A DNA stretch of 64,000 nucleotides, taken from assembly GCF_947494755.1 (NCBI RefSeq), contig NZ_CANLVZ010000011.1, positions 1-64,000 of the forward strand, read 5' to 3'. The notes under the pieces are model-generated. The model had not been told where the DNA came from and searched no databases. It saw only the letters and a program-made list of their open reading frames with translations. This document shows, piece after piece, positions 52,497 to 60,235 of the stretch (positions within the stretch are counted from its first letter, which is position 1; every line of letters begins with the position of its first letter). The DNA is from an uncultured Tateyamaria sp. Its GTDB lineage: Bacteria; Pseudomonadota; Alphaproteobacteria; Rhodobacterales; Rhodobacteraceae. A program made the translations under genes and the position numbers.

Positions 52497-53023
52497 ACTT
52501 CACTCGGCCCTTCATGTTCGCTGGTTTCAGGGTTGATCGCGTCATAGTCGAAGATGGCCTGAATCAGGCTGTGCAGAACCGAAACGGCAAGCAGGAATGC
52601 GCCAATGGCAACCGGCAGCTGCGGGATCCATATCAGGATCGCGTCGGCACCCTCGCTGCGTTCGCCAAAGTCCCAACTGTCATAGACCAGGCGGTACATA
52701 TAGAAGGCGAGAAACGCCATGACGACGGACATGACCGCGAGACACAGGATTTCGATGATCCGGCGTTGGTGGCCGTGAAAATTCTGGATCAACAGGGCCA
52801 CGCGGATGTGCCCTTGCGTGCGGAACGTATAGGCAAGGGCCAGGAAGGTACTGGTGGCCATGACGTAGCCCGCCACATCCGTAGCACCGCCAGCAAAGAA
52901 GCCGAACATGCGCGACGAAATGCTGTACAGAACGAGACAACAAAGCAAGACAAGCAAGGCCCCGGAAGCTGCCGCGCCGATCTTGTAAACCGTGTCGAGC
53001 GCGCTGGATATTCTGCGAAACAT
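52493..53023 (-). CDS. TRAP transporter 3 small permease (DctQ family)
   Basis: A 176-residue membrane protein with four helices. It shows GAAASGALLVLLCCLVLYSI, the DctQ block DVAGYVMATSTFLALAYTFR followed by GHIRVALLI, and IEILCLAVMSVVMAFLAFYM. The ATG at 53023 is chosen for its purine-rich GGGGGGGAAA upstream and because the longer open frame would run into the intercistronic hairpin. It overlaps dctM by ATGA. Confidence 0.9.
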   Translation of the reverse strand: MFRRISSALDTVYKIGAAASGALLVLLCCLVLYSISSRMFGFFAGGATDVAGYVMATSTFLALAYTFRTQGHIRVALLIQNFHGHQRRIIEILCLAVMSVVMAFLAFYMYRLVYDSWDFGERSEGADAILIWIPQLPVAIGAFLLAVSVLHSLIQAIFDYDAINPETSEHEGPSEV

Positions 53024-53047
53024 CTGTTTCCCCCCCATCCCAATCGA

Positions 53048-53074
53048 AACGGGCGGCCCTGAGAGCCGCCCGTT
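53048..53074 (-). promoter_or_regulatory. Intercistronic hairpin after dctP of TRAP 3
   Basis: A perfect 10-bp stem (AACGGGCGGC, 53048-53057, with GCCGCCCGTT, 53065-53074) and a seven-base loop lie 8 bases past the dctP stop (transcribed leftward), before dctQ. It is the third example of the same arrangement in this window. Confidence 0.6.
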
Positions 53075-53081
53075 CATGGTC

Positions 53082-54050
53082 TTATTTGCCGTAGGCTTCG
53101 AGCACTGCGGCACCAGCATCGCCGGCACGTTCCAGCCAGGCGGCTTTCAGCTCTGCGCCAACCCGTTCGAATTCGGCCTGCATCTCGCGGTTGAGCTTCT
53201 CAACCTTCATGCCGTTGGCCTCGAATTGTTCGATATACCAGCTGTCCAGCTCTTCGGCCTTGGCCCAGCATTTGGCTTCGGCATCAGCCGCGGCGGCGGT
53301 CAAGGCGGCCTGATTATCTTCTGACAGCCGTCCCCACGCTTTGCCGTTCACGATGACCATGTTGCGCGGCAGCCATGCTTTGACGTCGTAATAGTGGCTG
53401 ACATGCTCCCACAACTTGCGGTCATAACCCGTCGATCCCGACGAGATCATCGATTGCGCAACACCTGTTGCAAATGCCTGACTCAATTCGGCGGCCTCAA
53501 TCTTGGTGGGCAACATGCCGAGACCTTCGGCCATCTTTGACGTGGTTGCGTTATAGGCGCGGAATTTCAGACCAGACAGGTCATCCAGCGAATTGGCTTC
53601 CTTGACCGAGTAGAACCCCTGTGGCGGCCAAGGGCAGGAATAGAGAAAGTGCAGGCGGCTTTCTTCGAGGGCCTCGATCAATGCGGGTTTGGATGCGTCA
53701 TAAAGCTTCTTTGAGTCCGCAAAACCGGTGGCGAGGAACGGCACCGAGTCCACTTCAAACAGCGCATTGTCATTGCCCAAAGCCGAAATCAGGCGCTCGC
53801 CAATGGGGGCCAGGCCTTTGCGCACTGCACCAAATATCTCGGAACCACCAAACAGCGACCCGCCCGGATGGGTGACGACTTCAAGATCTCCACCAGTTGC
53901 TTCGGTCACGGCCGCAGCAAATTCCGCGGCAATCTCGGAATGATAGTTCGTCGCAGAATAGGCCAGCGCCATGTCCCATTTTTCCGCATGCGCCGACGTG
54001 GCGGCCAGCAGCAGGGCTACTGATCCGGCGAGTTTTGTGAAGGTGTTCAT
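53082..54050 (-). CDS. TRAP transporter 3 substrate-binding protein (DctP family)
   Basis: A 322-residue periplasmic binding protein. The signal peptide MNTFTKLAGSVALLLAATSA ends at HA, residue 22. The mature part starts EKWDMALAYSATNYHSEIAA and continues with FAAAVTEATGGDLEVVTHPG, LDDLSGLKFRAYNATTSKMA (the substrate arginine region) and AELSQAFATGVAQSMISSGS. It is first in the operon dctP-dctQ-dctM-usp. A 17-bp palindrome about 90 bases upstream of its start is shared with the ThDP/ALDH promoter. Confidence 0.91.
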   Translation of the reverse strand: MNTFTKLAGSVALLLAATSAHAEKWDMALAYSATNYHSEIAAEFAAAVTEATGGDLEVVTHPGGSLFGGSEIFGAVRKGLAPIGERLISALGNDNALFEVDSVPFLATGFADSKKLYDASKPALIEALEESRLHFLYSCPWPPQGFYSVKEANSLDDLSGLKFRAYNATTSKMAEGLGMLPTKIEAAELSQAFATGVAQSMISSGSTGYDRKLWEHVSHYYDVKAWLPRNMVIVNGKAWGRLSEDNQAALTAAAADAEAKCWAKAEELDSWYIEQFEANGMKVEKLNREMQAEFERVGAELKAAWLERAGDAGAAVLEAYGK

Positions 54051-54140
54051 TGTCTACTCCCAGTTGACTATGTCTATTCTCCAGCTTTGAGGGAGGTGCT
54101 GTCGGATAAAGGGGCGCAATTTGCCGGTTTGTAAACTCCT

Positions 54141-54157
54141 TCCGGCATTTCGTCGGA
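54141..54157. promoter_or_regulatory. Palindromic operator-like site upstream of TRAP 3
   Basis: TCCGGC-ATTTC-GTCGGA, flanked by T and A so that the arms reach seven bases with one mismatch. It lies 91 bases before the dctP start codon. The reverse complement of the palindrome at 62026-62042 is TCCGAC-ATTTC-GTCGGA, identical but for one base, spacer included. It is likely the binding site of a dimeric regulator. Confidence 0.6.
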
Positions 54158-54212
54158 AATTCCGTGCTGGATCGTGCAGCGGCGCGGGGCGCTGTCGATG
54201 CGTGTTCGCGAC

Positions 54213-55445
54213 TCAGAGCCCAAATCTCGAAGGACTGAAGGGTTTGGGATCAATCGTCGGCATTTGATCGTTCATCAAAGACGCCAGCAAACTGGCGGTT
54301 CCCGCAGACGTGCTAAAGCCCACATGCTGATGACCCGTGGCAATCCACAGGCCGGGTACGGCGCGAACAGCGCCGATAACCGGCAAACTGTCGGGCAGGC
54401 TTGGCCTGTTTCCGACAATAACTTCATCGGCGCGCGGCGCGCCCAGAGACAATGCAGTACGCGCCATCCGCAACGGGGCGTTCATGCGTTGCCGGTTGGG
54501 GGCGATATCAAGCCGCGTCAACTCCGTGCCCGTCGATATCTGTATGCCCGCCGGACGCGCGGCGGCGACATAGCCGCCATCAACGTCAAAAATGGGCCGG
54601 TTCAGCGGCGCGGCACTGTCAAACACCTGCAAATACCCACGTTCAATTGCCATCGGCAGCGGGCACCCCAACTCGCGCAAGATGTCGTTGGACCAAGGCC
54701 CCAATGTCAGGACCACGTGGTCGAATGTCCCAAGGTCACCGGATGATCCGCCAAGCGCCAGGCTGCCTTGCGAGGTCGACACCCGCCCAATGTCGTTACG
54801 CACAAGTGTGATGCCCAATGACGTTGCAAGGGCGAGGTAAGCTGCAAACAGTGCTGACGGATCGGTATGCGCGCTTTGCGTGACATGGAGCACACCGGAA
54901 AAGTCCGGCTTTAGATGCGGCTCCAGTTCTGCGAGTTGGGATACCGGCAGGGCCTTCGCCTCGACATCGCGCGCAGCCAGCACCTGTTGTTGCGCGGCGG
55001 CACGTGCGGCGCCAGCTTCACCCCGATACAGCATCAGCCAACCGTTTTGCTCTAACCCGTCATAGCGACTGCGTGCGCACAACCGTTCGTGATCATGCCG
55101 TGATGCGGTGATCAAGGCAGTGAGTGCCGCAACGCTGCGATCTGATCGAACCGCGCGGCTGTTGTTGAGGAATAGCGCAGCCCACGGCAGCAGCGTCCAG
55201 CCCGCCGCCATATTCAAATGAAAACCGGGGTGGCGACCGGTCAACAACCGGGGAAGGTTCGCAAACAGGCCAGGGTTGTTCAGCGGGATCACCGAACTTG
55301 TTGCAAGCACCCCCGCATTCCACCGCGAGGTTTGCTGACCGGGTTCCCCTTTGTCGATCAACGTGACCTTGTGACCTTGATCGGCCAGCGCAATTGCGCA
55401 GCAAATACCGACAATTCCGGCACCAACAACCGCAGTGCGCGTCAT
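54213..55445 (-). CDS. DadA-like FAD-dependent amino acid/amine oxidoreductase
   Basis: A 410-residue DAO-fold flavoprotein. The N-terminal FAD motif is TRTAVVGAGIVGICCAIALA, followed by DQGHKVTLIDKGEPGQQTSR as in D-amino acid dehydrogenase. VVLTLGPWSNDILRELGCPL, the end motif NRPSLPDSLPVIGAVRAVPG and WIATGHQHVGFSTSAGTA are typical of DadA. It should oxidise a D-amino acid or secondary amine and feed the respiratory chain. The start at 55445 is fixed by an ATGA overlap with the upstream acyltransferase-like gene. It ends a three-gene operon with the E1 protein. Confidence 0.87.
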   Translation of the reverse strand: MTRTAVVGAGIVGICCAIALADQGHKVTLIDKGEPGQQTSRWNAGVLATSSVIPLNNPGLFANLPRLLTGRHPGFHLNMAAGWTLLPWAALFLNNSRAVRSDRSVAALTALITASRHDHERLCARSRYDGLEQNGWLMLYRGEAGAARAAAQQQVLAARDVEAKALPVSQLAELEPHLKPDFSGVLHVTQSAHTDPSALFAAYLALATSLGITLVRNDIGRVSTSQGSLALGGSSGDLGTFDHVVLTLGPWSNDILRELGCPLPMAIERGYLQVFDSAAPLNRPIFDVDGGYVAAARPAGIQISTGTELTRLDIAPNRQRMNAPLRMARTALSLGAPRADEVIVGNRPSLPDSLPVIGAVRAVPGLWIATGHQHVGFSTSAGTASLLASLMNDQMPTIDPKPFSPSRFGL

Positions 55446-56479
55446 GATCGGACGACCAGGCCACGCTGGTCTTCGCGCCCCATCGAGATCAAGATGGGGT
55501 CCGTGGACTGGCGGTCCATGAATGCAGCCTTGCTGGCCAAGCCGAGCCAATCGGCCCTGATCAGGGACTGCGCAATTGCGCCGCCCAGTGTTGCTCCGGG
55601 ACCGGTGCATATGAAAACATCGGGCGCAAATGTTCGAGCGGCTGTGCGGATCGCGGCAGTGAAATCGTAGGTTTCAGTGACTTGATGCCCAAGCGTGTAG
55701 GCGCGCAACTCAGATGGCGTGTTGGCCTTTGGGTACCAGACCCCGCCACGACCATCGACCAGCGGAATCTGCGGACTGGCGAACACGTCCTCGCCCAGCA
55801 CGGCCTGACCTTCAGCGGCCACCGGCGATTGCAGAGCGGTGTGAAATGCGGCGTGATTGGGCAGCCGCATCGGGAACCGGCCCTGCCGAGGGTCCACGGC
55901 GGCTTCAAAGGCGCTTAGTCCCGCCTCATCTCCTGCAACGACGATCATGCCGCCCAGATGGATCGAGACCGCGAGCGCATGGCCCGCCTGCGCGTTGATC
56001 TCTGCAATCAGCGACAACACACGGTCCCGCTCACCAGATATCTCTGCCCAGTCATCGTCTATGAACGGGTACAATGTCTGCCCGCCGATCAGGCGCTTGT
56101 GCATCAGGGTGCCCATCGTATTGACCACCTTCAGCCCGTCCAGAGGCGTTACAGCACCGGCAACAGCCAAAGCAATGTACCAGCCCATCGAATTGCCGGT
56201 CACGGCGACCACGTCATAGTCCTCTGAGATCGCCATCGCATCAAAGAGCGAAGACGCATAGATCAGCGGCGAGGCATGATCTCCACGGCTGTATTTTGCT
56301 GCCGAAAATCTGTCGGCCCCATCCAGAATGCTCAGAGCCTCTTGGTCCTGAGCCGTCCGATAGGCGTCAAATTGCGCCAAAAGATCGGATTGGTCCCCAT
56401 GGTGACGGGTAAGGTATCCCAATTCCGTCTTGTTGTATGTTCCGCGACCCGGACAAATGACGACTGCCGTCTTTTTCAT
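55442..56479 (-). CDS. FabD-like acyltransferase domain protein
   Basis: A 345-residue protein related to malonyl-CoA:ACP transacylases. It begins MKKTAVVICPGRGTYNKTEL, has the nucleophile loop GNSMGW where FabD has GHSLGE, and has the second catalytic residue His in LPNHAAFHT. The Ser-His pair is kept, but the loop residues that select malonyl are changed, so another acyl group or partner is likely. The start at 56479 is set by the ATGA overlap with the E1 gene. No ACP or ketosynthase is nearby, which makes fatty acid synthesis improbable. Confidence 0.75.
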   Translation of the reverse strand: MKKTAVVICPGRGTYNKTELGYLTRHHGDQSDLLAQFDAYRTAQDQEALSILDGADRFSAAKYSRGDHASPLIYASSLFDAMAISEDYDVVAVTGNSMGWYIALAVAGAVTPLDGLKVVNTMGTLMHKRLIGGQTLYPFIDDDWAEISGERDRVLSLIAEINAQAGHALAVSIHLGGMIVVAGDEAGLSAFEAAVDPRQGRFPMRLPNHAAFHTALQSPVAAEGQAVLGEDVFASPQIPLVDGRGGVWYPKANTPSELRAYTLGHQVTETYDFTAAIRTAARTFAPDVFICTGPGATLGGAIAQSLIRADWLGLASKAAFMDRQSTDPILISMGREDQRGLVVRS

Positions 56480-58662
56480 GATCCGTCTCCGCACAAAGCT
56501 TTGGCCGCAGCAACAATGCCGTCAACCGATGGCAAAGTGGCGGCATAGGCCGGGCCCGTCGCGATAAAACAATCCTCTGCCGTGACGCGGCTCACGTTCC
56601 GGTGTCCCGCTTCGGAGAACAGCGCCACAAGCGCCTCGGACTGGCTGCCTGTCCTGCGGCATTCATCAACGACAAGCGTTGCCGCGCAATCGCGGGTGTG
56701 TGCGATCAGCGTATCCTGTGGCATCGGGGCCAGCCAGCGCATGTCGATCACCCGGGTCTTTATGCCAGCGGCGTCAAGTACCTTGGCCGCTTGCGTCGAC
56801 AGGTAACGACCGTTTCCGTATGTCACAATCGCAAGGTCCGTCCCGGTGCCCGCGACGCCAACCTCGCCGAGGGGGATCCGCCGTTGTGGTGCGGGATAGC
56901 TCGATAGCCAACCATTGTCACCGGCCTCGTGCAGATCGCGCGTTTGATACAGCGCAATCGGCTCGACAAAAACCACGACGCGCTGCTCTTCTCGCGCCAG
57001 TCGGACGGCTTCGCGCAGCATTGCGACCGCATCATCGCCGCGTGACGGACATGCGATGATGATCCCGGGAATGTCACGCAGCACGGCCAGCGAGTTATCG
57101 TTGTGGAAATGCCCGCCGAAGCCCTTTTGATACCCCAGCCCGGCGATGCGCAGCACCATCGGGTTGGTATATTGCCCGTTCGAGAAAAAGCTGAGCGTTG
57201 CGGCCTCGCCGCGCAACTGGTCCTCGGCGTTGTGAAGATAGGCCAGGAACTGTATCTCGGGGACCGGGACAAAGCCGTTTTGACCAAGCCCGATGGCCAG
57301 CCCCAGAATGGCTTGTTCATCCAGCAATGTGTCGATCACCCGGTCCGCACCGAACCGCGCCTGCAATTTTTGTGTCACGCCATAGACACCGCCTTTGCGT
57401 CCAATATCTTCGCCCGCCAACACGACTTCGGGATGATCCAGCATCAGATCGGTCAGTGCCCAACCGATGAGGCGGGCCATCGGTTGCGGTTCGGTCATGG
57501 CGCGCAGGTCGCTGCCCAGAAGGGCGGCCCGTGTCGAAGCCGATGGCCCATTGGTCGGCGCACAGTCCCGCACAGGGGGAACAAGGCTCGCCGACACGTC
57601 CAGCGCGGTCCTCAGTTTGGGACGCGTGACAACCTGATCCGCAATGCGACGGCACAACGCGCCAGTTTCTTCGTAAATCGACAGCGCCTCGGCGGGTTGG
57701 CAGGCACCGCTATCGCGCAGCAGTCGCACGGAGTGAAGTAACGGATCGTTGGCTTCATCCGCCTCGATCGCCTTCTTTGCGCGGTAGCTGATTTCAATGT
57801 CTGAACCCGCATGGCCATAAAGACGGACGGTGCGCACGTGGAAGAAAGCAGGTTTGCGTCGTATTCGCACATAGGCGGCGGCCTCTTGTGCAACGCGCAA
57901 GGTTTCATCCGCATTCAATCCATCGCAGGTGAAATATCGCAGCCCTGGGCGTTGCGCAAAGTTGGCGGCGATCCAACCTTGGGGCGTTGGCGTGGAAATC
58001 CCGATGCCGTTGTCCTCGCATACGAACAGCAGGGGCAATGGGACCGATTGGAAACTGGTCCAGCAGGCCGTGTTAATGGCCCCTTGTGCGGTCGAGTGAT
58101 TGGCAGAGGCGTCTCCGAACGAACACATGACAATCGCATCACTCGGCATGCGCACATGCTCTGGCCGATTTCTCTTGGCCAGTCCGATGGAATAGGCCGC
58201 GCCTACGGCTTTCGGCAAATGGCTGGCAATGGTCGAAGTCTGAGGCGGTATGTTCAGTGCATCCGACCCAAGCACCTTGTGTCGCCCACCTGAAATCGGA
58301 TCCTCGCAGGAGGCCGCAAAACTCAGCAAAATATCCCAAGCGGGCGTTTGACCCGGCACTTGACCCGCACGCGCAATTTGAAACGCGGCATCGCGGTAGT
58401 GCAGAAACGCCATATCACTGGGGCGAAGCGCCAGGGCAACCGCTGCCATGCCTTCGTGCCCACTGGAGCCGATTGTGTAAAAGCCCTGACCAGCCTTTTG
58501 CATATCACGGCTGGTGCGGTCCAATTGGCGCGAAAGGCACTGCGCCCGGAACAACTGTATCAACTGTTCTTGAGACGCGCTATGGGGCAGGGGCCCTGAT
58601 GGCAGGTCGTTTTCGTTGAGACGGCGATGGAAGTTCTCGTGAACAATAGCTGCGCGATCCAT
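56476..58662 (-). CDS. 2-oxoacid dehydrogenase E1, alpha and beta chains fused
   Basis: A 728-residue thiamine diphosphate enzyme. The alpha half (about 30-370) has the ThDP motif GDASANHSTAQGAIN ending in CEDNGIGIST, and HYRDAAF. The beta half (from about 390) has AGEDIGRKGGVYGVTQKLQA, FDEQAI-like text (here LLDEQAILGLAIGLGQNGFV), and FGGHFHNDNSLAVLRDIPG. Such fused E1 chains decarboxylate branched or longer 2-oxoacids and pass the acyl group to an E2 lipoyl protein. No E2 or E3 gene is in the window. AGGAAA precedes the ATG. The gene sits directly after a gcdH remnant. Confidence 0.88.
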   Translation of the reverse strand: MDRAAIVHENFHRRLNENDLPSGPLPHSASQEQLIQLFRAQCLSRQLDRTSRDMQKAGQGFYTIGSSGHEGMAAVALALRPSDMAFLHYRDAAFQIARAGQVPGQTPAWDILLSFAASCEDPISGGRHKVLGSDALNIPPQTSTIASHLPKAVGAAYSIGLAKRNRPEHVRMPSDAIVMCSFGDASANHSTAQGAINTACWTSFQSVPLPLLFVCEDNGIGISTPTPQGWIAANFAQRPGLRYFTCDGLNADETLRVAQEAAAYVRIRRKPAFFHVRTVRLYGHAGSDIEISYRAKKAIEADEANDPLLHSVRLLRDSGACQPAEALSIYEETGALCRRIADQVVTRPKLRTALDVSASLVPPVRDCAPTNGPSASTRAALLGSDLRAMTEPQPMARLIGWALTDLMLDHPEVVLAGEDIGRKGGVYGVTQKLQARFGADRVIDTLLDEQAILGLAIGLGQNGFVPVPEIQFLAYLHNAEDQLRGEAATLSFFSNGQYTNPMVLRIAGLGYQKGFGGHFHNDNSLAVLRDIPGIIIACPSRGDDAVAMLREAVRLAREEQRVVVFVEPIALYQTRDLHEAGDNGWLSSYPAPQRRIPLGEVGVAGTGTDLAIVTYGNGRYLSTQAAKVLDAAGIKTRVIDMRWLAPMPQDTLIAHTRDCAATLVVDECRRTGSQSEALVALFSEAGHRNVSRVTAEDCFIATGPAYAATLPSVDGIVAAAKALCGDGS

Positions 58663-58671
58663 GACAATTTC

Positions 58672-59136
58672 CTAAAAAAAGGCCTGAAGGTCCGTTTGCG
58701 CCCGACCAAGGATCAGGGCGTGCCCATCATGGGTGCCTTCACGGGTGTTCACCGTCTCAAGGTTCGTCCTATGCCGCATAACCTGGAATTCACCTGAAAT
58801 ACCGTTGCCCCCATGCATATCGCGCGCCATGCGCGCAATGTCCAAGGCTTTGCCGCAGTTGTTGCGCTTGATCAGGCTGATCATCCCGGGCGCGGCCTTC
58901 GCATCATCAAACAATCTGCCCACCTGCAACGCAGCATTAAGGCCAAGGGCGATCTGCGTCTGCATGTCCGCCAGCTTTTTCTGGAACAACCGGGTTTGCG
59001 CGAGCGGTCTGCCAAACTGCTTGCGATCAAGCCCGTATTGCCGGGCGGCATGCCAGCAGAATTCGGCGGCCCCCATGGCACCCCAGGCAAAGTCAGCAAG
59101 GTCGGAACGGTCTTTTGGCTTGAGTGCATCCAGCAT
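58672..59136 (-). pseudogene. gcdH: Remnant of glutaryl-CoA dehydrogenase (C-terminal third)
   Basis: Only the C-terminal domain of an acyl-CoA dehydrogenase remains, 154 codons of the usual about 400. The text is clearly Gcd[81 protein letters not shown]. The catalytic Glu region survives ([20 protein letters not shown]). Upstream of about residue 15 the frame no longer matches the family, so the front part was deleted. Its stop is 9 bases before the E1 start. In lysine breakdown GcdH turns glutaryl-CoA into crotonyl-CoA, so the remnant hints at the former pathway here. Confidence 0.85.
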
Positions 59137-59207
59137 TTCGCTATCCGTACATCCGTTGGTTTTCCCCTCCAGACTAGCGAGTTTCGGATGGGTGTAACTT
59201 GACGATA

Positions 59208-59233
59208 TGCCGAGAATCGTGCCTTTCTCGGCA
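59208..59233. promoter_or_regulatory. Inverted repeat abutting the Lrp-type gene start
   Basis: TGCCGAGAA (59208-59216) faces TTCTCGGCA (59225-59233), a perfect 9-bp dyad with an 8-base spacer whose right arm ends two bases before the ATG at 59236. It may be the autoregulatory site of the Lrp-type protein. There is no ribosome-binding site between it and the ATG. Confidence 0.55.
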
Positions 59234-59235
59234 AT

Positions 59236-59742
59236 ATGACAGCAAGCGCCTCAAAATGGTTGAAGGACGAGCTTGATCGCAAGATCATTCGCGAGCTTCA
59301 ACGCAATGCACGTGAATCGACGTCAAACATCGCAGCGCGGCTGGATGTCGCGCGGTCGACCGTCCACGAGCGTATTGCAAGGATGGAAAAAGACGGTGTG
59401 ATCACCGGCTACTCGGTCGTGCTGAGCAGGAACCCAAGCACCGAAAACGTGCAGGTGATGGTTTTTATCGAGATAAAACAGCAGGAAACACGGAAAATAC
59501 TGCAGAGGATATCGCAATATTCCGAAGTGCGTGTGTGCTTGTCCATCAATGGCGAGTTTGATCTGTTCGTCAGCGTAGAGGCCCCCCGGATCGAGGATTT
59601 GGACATCGTTATCGATGAGATCGGCATGATGCCCGGCGTTCTCCGCACAAAATCCTTTGTCGTTTTTGGCCGACGTTTTGACAGGCGATACAAGGAAACG
59701 GCGCAACGCATTACCGAACAAGTCCTGAATGACACGGCCTGA
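59236..59742 (+). CDS. Lrp/AsnC-family transcriptional regulator
   Basis: A 168-residue regulator with an N-terminal winged helix ([20 protein letters not shown], then [20 protein letters not shown]) and a C-terminal RAM/AsnC ligand domain ([40 protein letters not shown]). These proteins usually sense an amino acid and form dimers or octamers. It is the only regulator gene in the 54-64 kb catabolic region, so it is the best candidate for the shared palindrome at 54141 and 62026. No Shine-Dalgarno is seen before the ATG. Confidence 0.92.
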   Translation: MTASASKWLKDELDRKIIRELQRNARESTSNIAARLDVARSTVHERIARMEKDGVITGYSVVLSRNPSTENVQVMVFIEIKQQETRKILQRISQYSEVRVCLSINGEFDLFVSVEAPRIEDLDIVIDEIGMMPGVLRTKSFVVFGRRFDRRYKETAQRITEQVLNDTA

Positions 59743-59949
59743 TTGTCCGGTGACACGGCATTTTGCCCACATATTGCTGGTGTCTTGACGATCTGCCGGG
59801 TGACACAGTTTTCGGTTGGCATTTAGCTTGGGCCAAATGCCAGCCGGGCCGAGAACATATGCCAGTTCATGCCAGCCCCGACCACTTTCCAGGGGGACTG
59901 AGTCGAGACATCAAATTCGCGCGCGTGCGGGCGGGATGCGGGCAGTGCG

Positions 59950-60235
59950 GACAGCTGCCTATTTTCGACAAGGATCGAAATCGTCTCGGGTGCGTGTTGC
60001 AGCTTTTGCTGATGCGATCCTCGAACGGCAAGCAGCGTCGGCGCAGGATTTCGGCGCACAGGCCATCGACGCAGACGCCGTCCAGCAGGCAAGCGAACTG
60101 ATCGCAAACGCCTCCGACATCTGATGCATCTTGTTGGAATGCGGAAACCTGCCGCCTTATGCAGCAGCCATTCGCGCGGCGACCGGGGTGCCGGTGCTCA
60201 GCATCCTGGATGCAGCGCGGATGATGTGGCTGGCT
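59950..60235 (+). pseudogene. Aspartate/glutamate (hydantoin) racemase remnant with an in-frame stop
   Basis: One frame reads AFADAILERQAASAQDFGAQ, then DADAVQQASELIANASDI, a TGA at 60122-60124, then CILLECGNLPPYAAAIRAAT and GVPVLSILDAARMMW. The last part is the hallmark end of Asp/Glu/hydantoin racemases (LECTNxPPYAAAI), keeping the second catalytic Cys. The N-terminal half of the enzyme is missing or unreadable, and the 3' end runs into the opposite ThDP gene. It is therefore a decayed gene. The rest of the 59743-60235 gap shows nothing else. A racemase would suit the neighbouring DadA-like enzyme. Confidence 0.7.
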
